From: Variovorax paradoxus NBRC 15149
GTDB taxonomy: Bacteria; Pseudomonadota; Gammaproteobacteria; Burkholderiales; Burkholderiaceae_C
NCBI RefSeq assembly: GCF_001591365.1
Contig: NZ_BCUT01000002.1
Span: 682,001-746,000 of the forward strand
Direction of reading: 5' to 3'
Length of the DNA stretch: 64,000 nucleotides
A program made the translations under genes and the position numbers. Below are positions 1 to 7,443 of the stretch, in pieces. The notes under the pieces were generated by a model. That model ran no database searches and was not told the origin of the DNA. It saw only the letters and a list, made by a program, of their open reading frames with translations. How positions within the stretch are numbered: the first letter of the stretch is position 1; every line of letters begins with the position of its first letter.

Positions 1-218
1 ACGGCCACCACCTTGAGGCTGGGCAGCTGCTCGAGCATGGCGCGCGAAATGCCGGTGTGCCCACCGGTGATCACGGCGTCGATCGATGCACCGTGTTCAC
101 GCAGCCAGCCCTCAGGATCGGGCAGCTCGAAGTGCTTGTGCACGGCGTAGAGCGAGGCGAGCTTGTCGTTGACTGCGGGGATCAGGATCGGATTGAGTTG
201 AAGGACTTGGGGTTTCAT
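1..218 (-). CDS. 2-hydroxyacid dehydrogenase, N-terminal part (runs off left edge)
   Basis: Only the first 72 codons are present; the rest lies beyond base 1. The readable N-terminus begins MKPQVLQLNPILIPAVNDKL and continues through a beta-alpha pattern (...DAVITGGHTGISRAMLEQLPSLKVVA) typical of the split substrate-binding domain of D-isomer-specific 2-hydroxyacid dehydrogenases (glyoxylate/hydroxypyruvate or 2-ketogluconate reductase group), which reduce 2-oxoacids with NAD(P)H in the cytosol. The cofactor-binding motif and the catalytic Arg/Glu/His are outside the window, so the exact substrate is unknown. It diverges from the HTH-citrate synthase gene, and the 112-bp gap between them holds a perfect palindrome, so the two may share a regulator. 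Confidence 0.7.
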   Translation of the reverse strand, partial: MKPQVLQLNPILIPAVNDKLASLYAVHKHFELPDPEGWLREHGASIDAVITGGHTGISRAMLEQLPSLKVVA

Positions 219-266
219 ATCGCTGTTCGGGAACGCTCTTCACGGAGCCGGGCCTATGCTATGAAT

Positions 267-288
267 AGATTGACATACTGGTCAATCT
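267..288. promoter_or_regulatory. perfect 8-bp inverted repeat, probable operator in a divergent promoter
   Basis: AGATTGAC-atactg-GTCAATCT is a perfect 8-bp inverted repeat with a 6-nt spacer. It covers a TTGACA hexamer at 270-275. A TACATA at 292-297 lies 16 nt downstream (a better TATAAT at 296-301 lies 20 nt away), which would give a start shortly before the citrate synthase ATG at 331. A protein bound here would block the rightward promoter and perhaps the leftward dehydrogenase promoter. The regulator is not identified; the HTH domain of the adjacent citrate synthase protein is one candidate. Confidence 0.6.
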
Positions 289-330
289 TGATACATATAA
301 TCAATAGAAACTGACTCTCACGACCCGCCC

Positions 331-1485
331 ATGGCTTCCTGGATTTCGATGACCGAGGCGTGCAAGCTCCTGGGCGTGCAGCCCCAGACGATCTACGCGT
401 ACGTGAGCCGCGGCAAGCTCGAGGTCATGCCCGACCCGGCCGACACGCGGCGCAGGCTCTACCGCGCCGAGGACGTGGCCGGCCTGGCCAGGCGCAAGCA
501 GGCCGGCCGCAAGCACGAGACGCTGGCCGCCAACACGCTGTTCGGCTCGGAGCCCAGCATTCCGACAGCCCTCAGCGCGTTCTCGCGCGGGCGGCCGTAC
601 TACCGCGGCCGCGATGCTGTGCGCATGGCCCGGACCGCCACGCTCGAGGATGCGGCGCAACTGTTGTGGGGCGCCGAACATGCCGTCGACTTCACCTGCA
701 TGGCGTCCCTGCGTTCCGGCAAGCCCGGGCGAGGCGCGGCCTTCGCGGCCTTGGCCAGCCTGGCGGCCGCCGGCCATTCCACCGGGGGCCGCCTGACCCG
801 GGTGCTGCATGCCGAAAGCCAGGACCTGGTGGGCCGGCTGGCCAACGCGTTCGGCGCGTCACCGGGCCATGAGCCGCTGCATCTTCGCTTTGCGAAAGGA
901 TGGAAGCAGCCCGCCAAGGTGGCCGATCTGCTGCGAACGGCCCTGGTGCTGCTGGCCGACCACGAACTGACCAGCTCGGCCTTTGCCGCGCGCATTGCCG
1001 CTTCGACCGGCGCCTCGCTGCCCGCATGCCTGCTGGCGGGATTGACCACGCTCTCCGGCCCCTTGCACGGCGATGCCTCGGGCCGCGTGCGCGCGCTGTT
1101 CAGCGAGGTGGAACGGCTGGGCGAGGACCAGGTGCTCGCACACCACCTCTCGAACGGCCTGTCGCTCGCAGGCTTCGGCCACCACCTCTACCCCGACGGC
1201 GACCCGCGCGCGGCCGCGCTGCTGGCCTTGTTCGAGCCTCCCAAGGTGATTGCGCGCTTCATCGCAAAGGTGACCAAGCTGACCGGCCTGCAGCCCAACA
1301 TCGACGTTGCGCTGGCCGCCATGGCCGCGCACCATCGGCTGCCTGCCGATGCGGCCTTCGGCCTGTTCGCCACTGCGCGCAGCGTCGGGCTCCTGGCGCA
1401 CAGCCTGGAGCAGCTGGGCACGGCGCAGGTGATCCGCCCGCGCGGGCGCTATGTGGGGCCGGTGCCCGAGGCGCTTGGCGCGTAG
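331..1485 (+). CDS. citrate synthase family protein with N-terminal helix-turn-helix
   Basis: 384 aa. Residues 1-60 look like a MerR/excisionase-type winged HTH (MTEACKLLGVQPQTIYAYVSRG, then a basic wing with DTRRRLYRAEDV). The remainder is a citrate-synthase-like fold with the small-domain signature around SNGLSLAGFGHHLYPDGDPR and a C-terminal GRYVGPVP. Citrate synthases condense acetyl-CoA (or propionyl-CoA) with an oxoacid; the fused DNA-binding domain is known in a proteobacterial subgroup and suggests a ligand-sensing regulator or a bifunctional enzyme. The ATG at 331 has no strong Shine-Dalgarno sequence, but no alternative start precedes it. Its 3' end overlaps the convergent aminopeptidase gene by 37 bp. 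Enzyme activity is not assured: the His/His/Asp triad would have to be checked by alignment. Confidence 0.85.
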   Translation: MASWISMTEACKLLGVQPQTIYAYVSRGKLEVMPDPADTRRRLYRAEDVAGLARRKQAGRKHETLAANTLFGSEPSIPTALSAFSRGRPYYRGRDAVRMARTATLEDAAQLLWGAEHAVDFTCMASLRSGKPGRGAAFAALASLAAAGHSTGGRLTRVLHAESQDLVGRLANAFGASPGHEPLHLRFAKGWKQPAKVADLLRTALVLLADHELTSSAFAARIAASTGASLPACLLAGLTTLSGPLHGDASGRVRALFSEVERLGEDQVLAHHLSNGLSLAGFGHHLYPDGDPRAAALLALFEPPKVIARFIAKVTKLTGLQPNIDVALAAMAAHHRLPADAAFGLFATARSVGLLAHSLEQLGTAQVIRPRGRYVGPVPEALGA

Positions 1486-2261
1486 CTGCCCGCGCCTTCC
1501 GGCCAGGCCGTCAGCACTTCATACCCGTCGGGCGTGACGGCCACCATGTGCTCCCACTGGGCAGACAGCGACCGGTCCCTGGTCACGACGGTCCACCCGT
1601 CGGGCAATTGCCTGGTCTCGCGCCTGCCTGCGTTGAGCATCGGCTCGATGGTGAAGACCATCCCCGGCTCCAGCTCGAGGCCTTCCCCGCGCTGCCCGTA
1701 GTGCAGCACTTGCGGTTCGTCGTGGTAGATCCGGCCGATGCCGTGTCCGCAGTATTCGCGCACCACGCTGAATTGCTCGCGGTGAGCGACCGACTGGATC
1801 GCATGGCCGATATCGCCCAGGGTCGCTCCGGGCCTGACCTGCCGGATGCCGGCCAGCAAGGCCTCGTACGTCGTCTCCACCAGGCGCCGAGCCAGCACGC
1901 TGGGCGCGCCGACGAAGTACATGCGGCTGGTGTCACCGAACCAGCCGTCCTTGATGACGGCGACATCGATGTTGACGATGTCGCCCTTCTTCAGGATCTT
2001 GGCCGGCGACGGAATGCCATGGCAAACCACCTGGTTGACGGAGGTGAGGATGGTTTTGGGATAGCCCTGGTATCCCACGTTGGCGGGAATGGCGCCCTGC
2101 ACGTTCACGATGTGGTCGTGGCAGATCCGGTCGAGCGTTTCCGTGCTCACCCCGGGCACCACGTAGGGCTCGACCATCTGCAGCACCTCCGCGGCAAGCC
2201 TGCCGGCGCGCCGCGCCATCGCGAGTTCCTCGGCGGACTTGATGGGAACGCCGTGCGCCAC
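1449..2261 (-). CDS. map: type I methionine aminopeptidase (second, ParD-coupled copy)
   Basis: 270 aa, the usual length for a bacterial type I MetAP, which removes the initiator Met from nascent proteins. The five metal ligands are all present: Asp99 and Asp110 (NIDVAVIKDGWFGDTSRM), His in EYCGHGIGR (about 173), Glu in FTIEPML (about 206) and Glu in QWEHMVAV (about 237). The substrate His is in CHGIPS. The start is GTG at 2261, sharing one base with the TAG stop of the upstream ParD-like gene (TAGTG), so translation is coupled. The C-terminus extends 37 bp into the tail of the convergent citrate synthase gene. Because it sits outside a rpsB/ribosomal context and is tied to a ParD-like gene, it is probably an accessory paralogue of the essential map. 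Confidence 0.93.
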   Translation of the reverse strand: MAHGVPIKSAEELAMARRAGRLAAEVLQMVEPYVVPGVSTETLDRICHDHIVNVQGAIPANVGYQGYPKTILTSVNQVVCHGIPSPAKILKKGDIVNIDVAVIKDGWFGDTSRMYFVGAPSVLARRLVETTYEALLAGIRQVRPGATLGDIGHAIQSVAHREQFSVVREYCGHGIGRIYHDEPQVLHYGQRGEGLELEPGMVFTIEPMLNAGRRETRQLPDGWTVVTRDRSLSAQWEHMVAVTPDGYEVLTAWPEGAGSYAPSASGTGPT

Positions 2262-2515
2262 TAGTGCTTCCCCGTCGCGGAGCCGCGGGGCTTGCCGGGC
2301 TGGCTGGTGACGGCCGCGGCAATGTCCAGGCCGCCCGCGAGTTCAGCCTGGATCAGCAGCTGGCAGACTTCCCGGTAGTCCAGTTCCGGATGCATCTCGG
2401 TCAGCATGCCGACCCGCATCCAGTGCTCTGCCTGTGCATTGATGGACCTGCTCAGGGCGTTCCCCGCCACCCGCAGGTTCTCATGCATCAGGTCCGAAAT
2501 CTTCACGATGCCCAT
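2261..2515 (-). CDS. ParD-like antitoxin-family protein
   Basis: 84 aa. The sequence (MGIVKISDLMHENLRVAGNA..., NAQAEHWMRVGMLTEMHPEL) matches the ParD-like family: a short ribbon-helix-helix-like N-terminus followed by an AEHW-type helix. No ParE-type toxin follows; instead the gene is coupled by a 1-nt overlap to a methionine aminopeptidase. This pairing is a known arrangement in proteobacteria with no settled function, so a role as antitoxin is only a family label. A promoter candidate lies at 2544-2571. Confidence 0.8.
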   Translation of the reverse strand: MGIVKISDLMHENLRVAGNALSRSINAQAEHWMRVGMLTEMHPELDYREVCQLLIQAELAGGLDIAAAVTSQPGKPRGSATGKH

Positions 2516-2543
2516 CGCTTGCCTTTATATGAAATGTGCGTGG

Positions 2544-2571
2544 ATTGTATATGTTTTGGATGGTCACGCAA
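2544..2571 (-). promoter_or_regulatory. candidate promoter of the parD-like/map pair
   Basis: On the minus strand TTGCGT (2571-2566), a 16-nt spacer and TACAAT (2549-2544) lie in a short AT-rich patch just upstream of the ParD-like start at 2515. Nothing competes with it in the 190-bp gap shared with the divergent DHFR-like gene. It is read by eye only. Confidence 0.4.
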
Positions 2572-2707
2572 TGATCCGGGCGGATGAGCCCCGGCGACAC
2601 CCGCGGGCGGCGCGCCGCTGGCAGAAACCGCGGCTTCATTGGCATTGCTGCGCGGCCTTGCAATTCCTAGACTCGCCCTCTTCGGCCACGCCTGCAGGAG
2701 ACGCAGC

Positions 2708-3352
2708 ATGTCAAAGCTTCGATTCAGGATCTCGATGTCGCTGGACGGTTTCGTCGCCGGTCCGAACCAGAGCTTGCGGGAGCCGCTGGGCATCGGCGGC
2801 GAGCGGTTGCACGAATGGGTGTTCCCGCTCGAAGCCTGGCGGCGTCCACATGGCCTGGAGGGCGGCGTGGTGAACGAGAGCACGCCGGTGGTGGAGGAAG
2901 AGCTTGCCGGCATCGGCGCGACCATCATGGGCCGCAACATGTTCGGCGGCGGCCCGGGACCGTGGAGCACGACCGCCCCCTGGGACGGCTGGTGGGGCCG
3001 CAATCCGCCGTTCCATCACCCGGTGTTCGTGCTGACGCATCACGCGCGCGACCCGTTGGTCATGGAAGGCGGCACGCGCTTCAGCTTCGTGACCGACGGC
3101 ATCGAGAGCGCGCTGGACCAGGCCCGCCGCGCGGCAGGCGGCAAGGACGTGGCGCTCGCGGGCGGCGCACGCGCTGCGCAGCAATACCTGAAGGCCGGCC
3201 TGGTCGATGAAATGCAGCTCCACCTGGCGCCGATCCTGCTCGGCGGTGGCGAGCGCCTGTTCGACAATGCCGAGGCGCTGGGCGCCCTCGCGCTGGCGAA
3301 AACGGTCACAGCGCCGGATGCGATTCACATGAAATTCAAAAGGCGGCCATGA
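2708..3352 (+). CDS. dihydrofolate reductase family protein (RibD C-terminal fold)
   Basis: 214 aa. SKLRFRISMSLDGFVAGPNQS is the classic N-terminus of the RibD_C/DHFR-like family, followed by a GRNMFGGGPGPW nucleotide-binding loop and, near the C-terminus, QLHLAPILLGGGERLF. These proteins are NADPH-dependent reductases of unknown substrate; they are distinct from FolA. The start at 2708 is chosen because AGGAG lies 8 nt upstream (2696-2700) and homology begins there; the frame is open further upstream without family similarity. The stop overlaps the next gene's ATG (ATGA), so it is translationally coupled to the EamA exporter. Confidence 0.85.
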   Translation: MSKLRFRISMSLDGFVAGPNQSLREPLGIGGERLHEWVFPLEAWRRPHGLEGGVVNESTPVVEEELAGIGATIMGRNMFGGGPGPWSTTAPWDGWWGRNPPFHHPVFVLTHHARDPLVMEGGTRFSFVTDGIESALDQARRAAGGKDVALAGGARAAQQYLKAGLVDEMQLHLAPILLGGGERLFDNAEALGALALAKTVTAPDAIHMKFKRRP

Positions 3353-4404
3353 CTGCTCGGCATCTTTCCCTGCCCGCCGTAAAAGGCGGCCTGCTCGCAC
3401 TGCTTGCCGCCGTTCTCTTTGGCGTCAGCACGCCGCTGGTCCAGCATTTCGGCAAGGGACTGGGTGCCTTCACCACTGCCGCACTGCTGTATGCGGGCGC
3501 GGCGGCCGTCGGCTTCGCGTCCCGCCAGCGGGTAGAACGCGAGGCCCGGATGGTGCGCGGCGATCTTCCGCGGCTCCTGTCCATGGCGGCTTTCGGCGCG
3601 GTGCTCGGCCCCGTCGCTCTGGCCTGGGGACTGCAGCACACGAGCGGGACCAGCGCATCGCTGATGCTGACGCTGGAAGCGCTGTTCACCGCCCTGCTGG
3701 CGCGCCTGCTCTACCAGGAGACGATGGACCGGCGCGTATGGGGTGCCATGCTGCTCCTGCTTGCCGGAGGCATCGCGCTGGTCCTCGACCAGGGACGCAG
3801 CGGCAGCACGCAGCTCTGGGGAATGCTGGCCGTGCTCGTCGCGACCGCCGCCTGGGGCATGGACAACACGCTCTCGCGCGCGCTGGCCGAGCGCGATCCG
3901 GGGCAGGTGGTGCTGGGCAAGGCCGCCATCGGCGCCACGGCGACGGCCTTGCTGGCGTGGCTGTTCGGCGAGCCGATGCCTGCATCGAGCGCCGCGCTGG
4001 TCCTGCTCGCGGTCGGCGCCAGCGGCTATGGCCTGAGCCTTCGCTTCTACCTGCTCGCGCAGCGCGCCTTCGGGGCGGCGCGGACCGGCTCCGTCTTTGC
4101 CTTTGCGCCGTTCATCGGCGCCGCCTTTGCCATTGCGCTGGGCGACCGGAGCGGGACTTGGGTGATGGCGGCGGGCGGGCTTCTGATGATGCTGGGCGTG
4201 GCGCTGCACCTGGCGGAGTCGCATGGCCAGGAGCACACGCATGAGCGCATGGAGCACGAGCATGCGCACTGCCACGACGACGGCCACCATGACCACACCC
4301 ACGATGTGCTCCCCGTGGGCTCGCACAGCCATCCGCATGTGCACGAGCCGGCTCGCCACGCGCACGCCCACGTGCCTGACGCCCATCACCAGCACATCCA
4401 CTGA
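3349..4404 (+). CDS. EamA/DMT-family transporter with a His-rich C-terminal tail
   Basis: 351 aa. Residues 1-285 form two EamA repeats with about ten hydrophobic helices (for example LLALLAAVLFGVSTPLVQHF and WGMLAVLVATAAWGMDNTLS), which fits a drug/metabolite-type inner-membrane exporter. Unusually, the last 61 residues are hydrophilic and contain 22 histidines in HxH and HH runs interspersed with Asp/Glu. His-rich tails of this kind bind Zn, Ni, Co or Cu in CDF and RcnA-type proteins, so a metal-linked role is an inference. It overlaps the DHFR-like gene by 4 nt and faces the SOD-rhodanese gene across a GC-rich hairpin. Confidence 0.88.
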   Translation: MTARHLSLPAVKGGLLALLAAVLFGVSTPLVQHFGKGLGAFTTAALLYAGAAAVGFASRQRVEREARMVRGDLPRLLSMAAFGAVLGPVALAWGLQHTSGTSASLMLTLEALFTALLARLLYQETMDRRVWGAMLLLLAGGIALVLDQGRSGSTQLWGMLAVLVATAAWGMDNTLSRALAERDPGQVVLGKAAIGATATALLAWLFGEPMPASSAALVLLAVGASGYGLSLRFYLLAQRAFGAARTGSVFAFAPFIGAAFAIALGDRSGTWVMAAGGLLMMLGVALHLAESHGQEHTHERMEHEHAHCHDDGHHDHTHDVLPVGSHSHPHVHEPARHAHAHVPDAHHQHIH

Positions 4405-4410
4405 GCCGGT

Positions 4411-4432
4411 GCCCGGGCGTGCGCGTCCGGGC
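4411..4432. terminator. GC-rich hairpin between convergent genes
   Basis: GCCCGG at 4411-4416 pairs with CCGGGC at 4427-4432; the stem extends to 9 bp with one G-U pair and leaves a TGCG loop. It lies between the stop of the EamA gene and the stop of the SOD-rhodanese gene, so it could end both transcripts. There is no U-tract, so it is a terminator only by position. Confidence 0.4.
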
Positions 4433-4440
4433 GGACCCAT

Positions 4441-5367
4441 TCAGGGCGCCGCGCCTTGCACGCCGGCCCTGGCTTCGAGCGGCCGGCCCGCCGCCTGCCA
4501 GCCATCGATGCCGCCGCGCAGGTAGCGTGCATTCAGGCCTGCCGCGCGCAGCCGCATGGCAGTGCTGCGCCCCACCTCGTGGCCATAGACGCAATACACC
4601 ACCACGTCGCTGCCGGCCGGCAGTTCGGAGGCCCAGCTGTCGACCGCGGCCGGATCGCGCCAGCGCGCCCCTGGAAGCATCGCGGCGGCCCGCTCGAACA
4701 CCCCGGCGCGGCGCACGTCGAGCAGCACCGATCCGGCGATCTCGTCCTGCGTGGCGCCGAAAGGCTCGCTGGCCGCATGCACGGCCTGCTGGTAGCGCGC
4801 GTAGACCTGCCCCCAGTGGATGTTGTCCATGAAGGCATCGACGTATGCGCCCGCCGCGGCGCCATGGTCGAGGTGGTAGGCGTGCTCGTACATGTCCAGC
4901 GCAAGGATGGGCGTGGCGCCTGCCAGCGCATGGGTGTGGTCGGCGGCCCATTGGTTGACCAGCGTGCCCTCGCGCGGCTGGAACGCAAGCAGCACCCAGC
5001 CCGAGCCGCCGCCGAGCGCCTTGCCCAGGGCCGCGAATTCCTCGCGCCACCGCTCGGCGCTGCCGAAGCTGGCCGCCAGTGCCAGCGCCATGGCGGGTTC
5101 CATCGACTGGCCGTCGCCACCGAGCGACGCGAAGTACAGCTCGTGCAGCAGCATCGAGTTGCTCGCGATCAGTTCCTCCCGCTTGAGGCCGTTGAGCTGA
5201 AAGCCCGGCGTGCATGCAAACGGCGTCGCGGCGAGCTGCGCGCGGATGGCGTTGAGGCGCTTCACCGCCCCGCCGTAGTTGTTCTGGTGATGACTCGCGA
5301 GCAGTTTTTCCGACAGGCCGCGCAGCATGGCGGGATCGAAGGGCAGGGGTTGAATCCGGGCGTCCAT
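4441..5367 (-). CDS. Fe/Mn superoxide dismutase fused to a rhodanese domain (ChrC-like)
   Basis: 308 aa. Residues 1-200 are an iron/manganese SOD: metal ligands are His26 (ASHHQNNYGG), His75 (MLLHELYFASLGG), Asp158 and His162 (LDMYEHAYHLDHG). Residues about 205-300 are a rhodanese domain with Cys259 in the loop YCVYGHEVGRS, after the ASVLLDVRR-like entry strand. SOD converts superoxide to peroxide; the rhodanese half could carry sulfur or bind a thiolate. It starts 11 nt after the stop of chrA, so it belongs to the chromate operon, in the place of chrC (an SOD) of known chr loci. The Trp usually before the ligand Asp partner is Met-Tyr here. The start at 5367 fits the SOD N-terminus; longer frames upstream lie over chrA. 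Confidence 0.9.
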   Translation of the reverse strand: MDARIQPLPFDPAMLRGLSEKLLASHHQNNYGGAVKRLNAIRAQLAATPFACTPGFQLNGLKREELIASNSMLLHELYFASLGGDGQSMEPAMALALAASFGSAERWREEFAALGKALGGGSGWVLLAFQPREGTLVNQWAADHTHALAGATPILALDMYEHAYHLDHGAAAGAYVDAFMDNIHWGQVYARYQQAVHAASEPFGATQDEIAGSVLLDVRRAGVFERAAAMLPGARWRDPAAVDSWASELPAGSDVVVYCVYGHEVGRSTAMRLRAAGLNARYLRGGIDGWQAAGRPLEARAGVQGAAP

Positions 5368-5378
5368 GAGTGGCTCCT

Positions 5379-6752
5379 TCAGCGCAGTTGGGAAAACAGC
5401 AAGGTCACCGCCAATCCGATGCCCGCGCAGGCACCGAGCAGCGGCATCACGCCGACCTTGAAGCGGAACAGCGCGGCGGCCGCCGCCAGCGCGATCGCCG
5501 CGGAGACCGCATCGAGGCGGCCGCCGAAGCCCTGCGGCCACAGCACGTGGTACGCAAAGAAGAGCGCCAGGTTCAGGATCACGCCCACCACGGCCGCCGT
5601 GATGGCCGACAGCGGCGCCGTGAAGCCCAGCTTGCCGTGCGTCGCCTCGATGGCGGGTCCGCCGGCCAGGATGAAGATGAACGACGGCAGGAAGGTGAAG
5701 AAGGTGACGACCGTCGCGGCGAGCGCGCCCGCAAGCAGCAGCGAGTCGGGCCCGAGCACCTGCTTCAGCCATCCGCCGACGAAGCCGACGAAAGCCACCA
5801 CCATGATCAGCGGGCCCGGCGTCGTCTCACCCAGCGCCAGCCCGTCGATCATCTGCGCGCCGGAGAACCAGTGGTATTGCTCGACCGCGCCCTGGTAGAC
5901 GTAGGGAAGCACGGCATAGGCGCCGCCGAAGGTCAGGAGCGCCGCCTTGGTGAAGAACCAGCCCATCTGCGTGAGCGTGCCGTGCAGCCCCTGCGTGGCG
6001 ACAAGCATGCCCATCGCCAGCAGCCACAGGCCGAGCCCGGCCGCAAGGATCCCGGCCAGGCGCGAGCGCGAGAAGCGCGCATGCGGCGGCGTGGGCGTGT
6101 CGTCGTCGATAAGTGCCGGGCCGTAGCTCTGCGCGGCGCTGCCGTGGCCGCCGCCCAGCGCAAACACGCCGGGCGCCCATCGCGCGCCGAAGTGGCCGAC
6201 CAGCCCGGCGGCCAGCACGATCGCGGGAAATGGCGTGTCGAAAGCGAAGATGGCCACGAAGGCGGCCGCGGCAATGCCCCACATCCACCGGTTCTTCAAT
6301 GCGCGGCTGCCGATGCGATGCGCCGCGTGCAGCACCAGTGCGGTGACCGCCGGCTTGATGCCGTAGAAGATGCCGGCCACCACCGGCACGTTGCCGAAGC
6401 GCAGGTAGATCCACGACAGCGCGATCAGGATGAACAGCGAAGGCAGCACGAACAGTGCGCCCGCCACGATGCCGCCGCGGGTGCGGTGCATGAGCCAGCC
6501 GATGTAGGTGGCCAGCTGCTGCGCCTCGGGCCCGGGCAGCAGCATGCAGAAGTTCAGCGCATGCAGGAAGCGCTTTTCGCTGATCCAGCGCCGGCGCTCG
6601 ACCAGCTCGGCATGCATGATGGCGATCTGTCCGGCGGGCCCGCCGAAGCTGATGAAGCCGAGCTTGAGCCAGAAGCGAAGCGCTTCGGCGAAGGAAACAG
6701 GCTGGGAGGGCGCAGGAAGCGCAGGAGGTGCGTCAGGCAAGGCGGTGTCCAC
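5379..6752 (-). CDS. chrA: chromate transporter ChrA, two-domain form
   Basis: 457 aa, the usual length of the long CHR family. Two homologous halves each carry the CHR signature: FWLKLGFISFGGPAGQIAIM in the first and FFTKAALLTFGGAYAVLPYV in the second, with about ten membrane segments. It exports chromate from the cytoplasm. The start is GTG at 6752 with GGAG 6 nt upstream (on the minus strand). Downstream, 11 nt away, is the SOD-rhodanese fusion, which fits a chromate resistance unit in which reduction of Cr(VI) makes reactive oxygen. No chrB regulator is visible in the window. Confidence 0.95.
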   Translation of the reverse strand: MDTALPDAPPALPAPSQPVSFAEALRFWLKLGFISFGGPAGQIAIMHAELVERRRWISEKRFLHALNFCMLLPGPEAQQLATYIGWLMHRTRGGIVAGALFVLPSLFILIALSWIYLRFGNVPVVAGIFYGIKPAVTALVLHAAHRIGSRALKNRWMWGIAAAAFVAIFAFDTPFPAIVLAAGLVGHFGARWAPGVFALGGGHGSAAQSYGPALIDDDTPTPPHARFSRSRLAGILAAGLGLWLLAMGMLVATQGLHGTLTQMGWFFTKAALLTFGGAYAVLPYVYQGAVEQYHWFSGAQMIDGLALGETTPGPLIMVVAFVGFVGGWLKQVLGPDSLLLAGALAATVVTFFTFLPSFIFILAGGPAIEATHGKLGFTAPLSAITAAVVGVILNLALFFAYHVLWPQGFGGRLDAVSAAIALAAAAALFRFKVGVMPLLGACAGIGLAVTLLFSQLR

Positions 6753-6891
6753 GGAAGGCTCCGTTGTGAGTCACCAGCGCTTGGACGGGACACCGTCTGA
6801 CTTTGCAGAACGGGAGGCTGTTTTCCCGATGCCGGCATCGTAACACCAGCCGCTGCGCTGCAGCTCCTGCGCGCAGGTTGGCGCGGCCGGT

Positions 6892-7311
6892 TCAAAGGCC
6901 CAACCGCGTCAGGGCCCAGGCCACCGTGGCCAATTGCGCCACGTTGAGCATCATCCCGGCGACGTGCAGCCGGCGGAACCGGAAGATGGAAGTGTCAGCG
7001 GCCGGTATCGTGTGCCGCAGCATGTCCATGCGCGGGATGATGATCCAGCGGCGCAGCGCGAATGCCCAGGCTGCGATGAGAGCCATGCCCAGGGCGAAAG
7101 CGGGTTTGCCGGCCCACGTGTAGCTGAGTGCGGCCGCGCTCGCCGTCAGCATCACGGCAACGTAGTAGACGTTGAAAAGGCCCCGGATGAAGCGCGAGTC
7201 CAGCGGTGTGTCGTGCTTGAGCACCAGCAGTGGCAGCGAGCCCATCATGAAGAATCCCATCCAGACGAGCAGGACGACGGTCGCTATGAGCGCAATGACC
7301 ATGGGGAGCAT
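6892..7311 (-). CDS. small integral membrane protein of unknown function
   Basis: 139 aa with four predicted membrane helices (MVIALIATVVLLVWMGFFMM, a segment around FNVYYVAVMLTASAA, one around ALGMALIAAWAFALRRWI, and the C-terminal VAGMMLNVAQLATVAWAL). The FRRLHVAGMMLNVAQL motif in the last third resembles small four-helix families such as DUF4149 or DUF1772, but I cannot assign it firmly. The ATG at 7311 is preferred over an in-frame ATG at 7326 because CGGAGG lies 6 nt before it. The frame stays open far upstream but that part is antisense to the CoA-transferase gene and is not coding. Confidence 0.65.
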   Translation of the reverse strand: MLPMVIALIATVVLLVWMGFFMMGSLPLLVLKHDTPLDSRFIRGLFNVYYVAVMLTASAAALSYTWAGKPAFALGMALIAAWAFALRRWIIIPRMDMLRHTIPAADTSIFRFRRLHVAGMMLNVAQLATVAWALTRLGL

Positions 7312-7375
7312 CTGAAACCTCCGCATTCCGAAGCATACGCCGGCAACAAGCCGCGCCATGGCGCCCCCTGACGCT

Positions 7376-7430
7376 TTTCGCCAATCGCCCGGAGCGGTGC
7401 CGCCATTGCCGCGCCGCCCCGCGCCGCCTA
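7376..7430 (+). promoter_or_regulatory. conserved promoter-like element, copy A (before the CoA transferase)
   Basis: TTTCGCCAATCG begins at 7376; CCGCCATTG follows at 7400-7408 and CCTAGATTGC at 7427-7436, ending just before the ATG at 7444. Exactly the same order and distance (51 nt from TTT to CCTA) is found before the acyl-CoA ligase at 9802, and a third, slightly altered copy precedes the thiolase at 14117. It is likely an operator plus core promoter controlled by one regulator, perhaps the AraC protein encoded at 8690. Confidence 0.5.
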
Positions 7431-7443
7431 GATTGCAGCCCAC

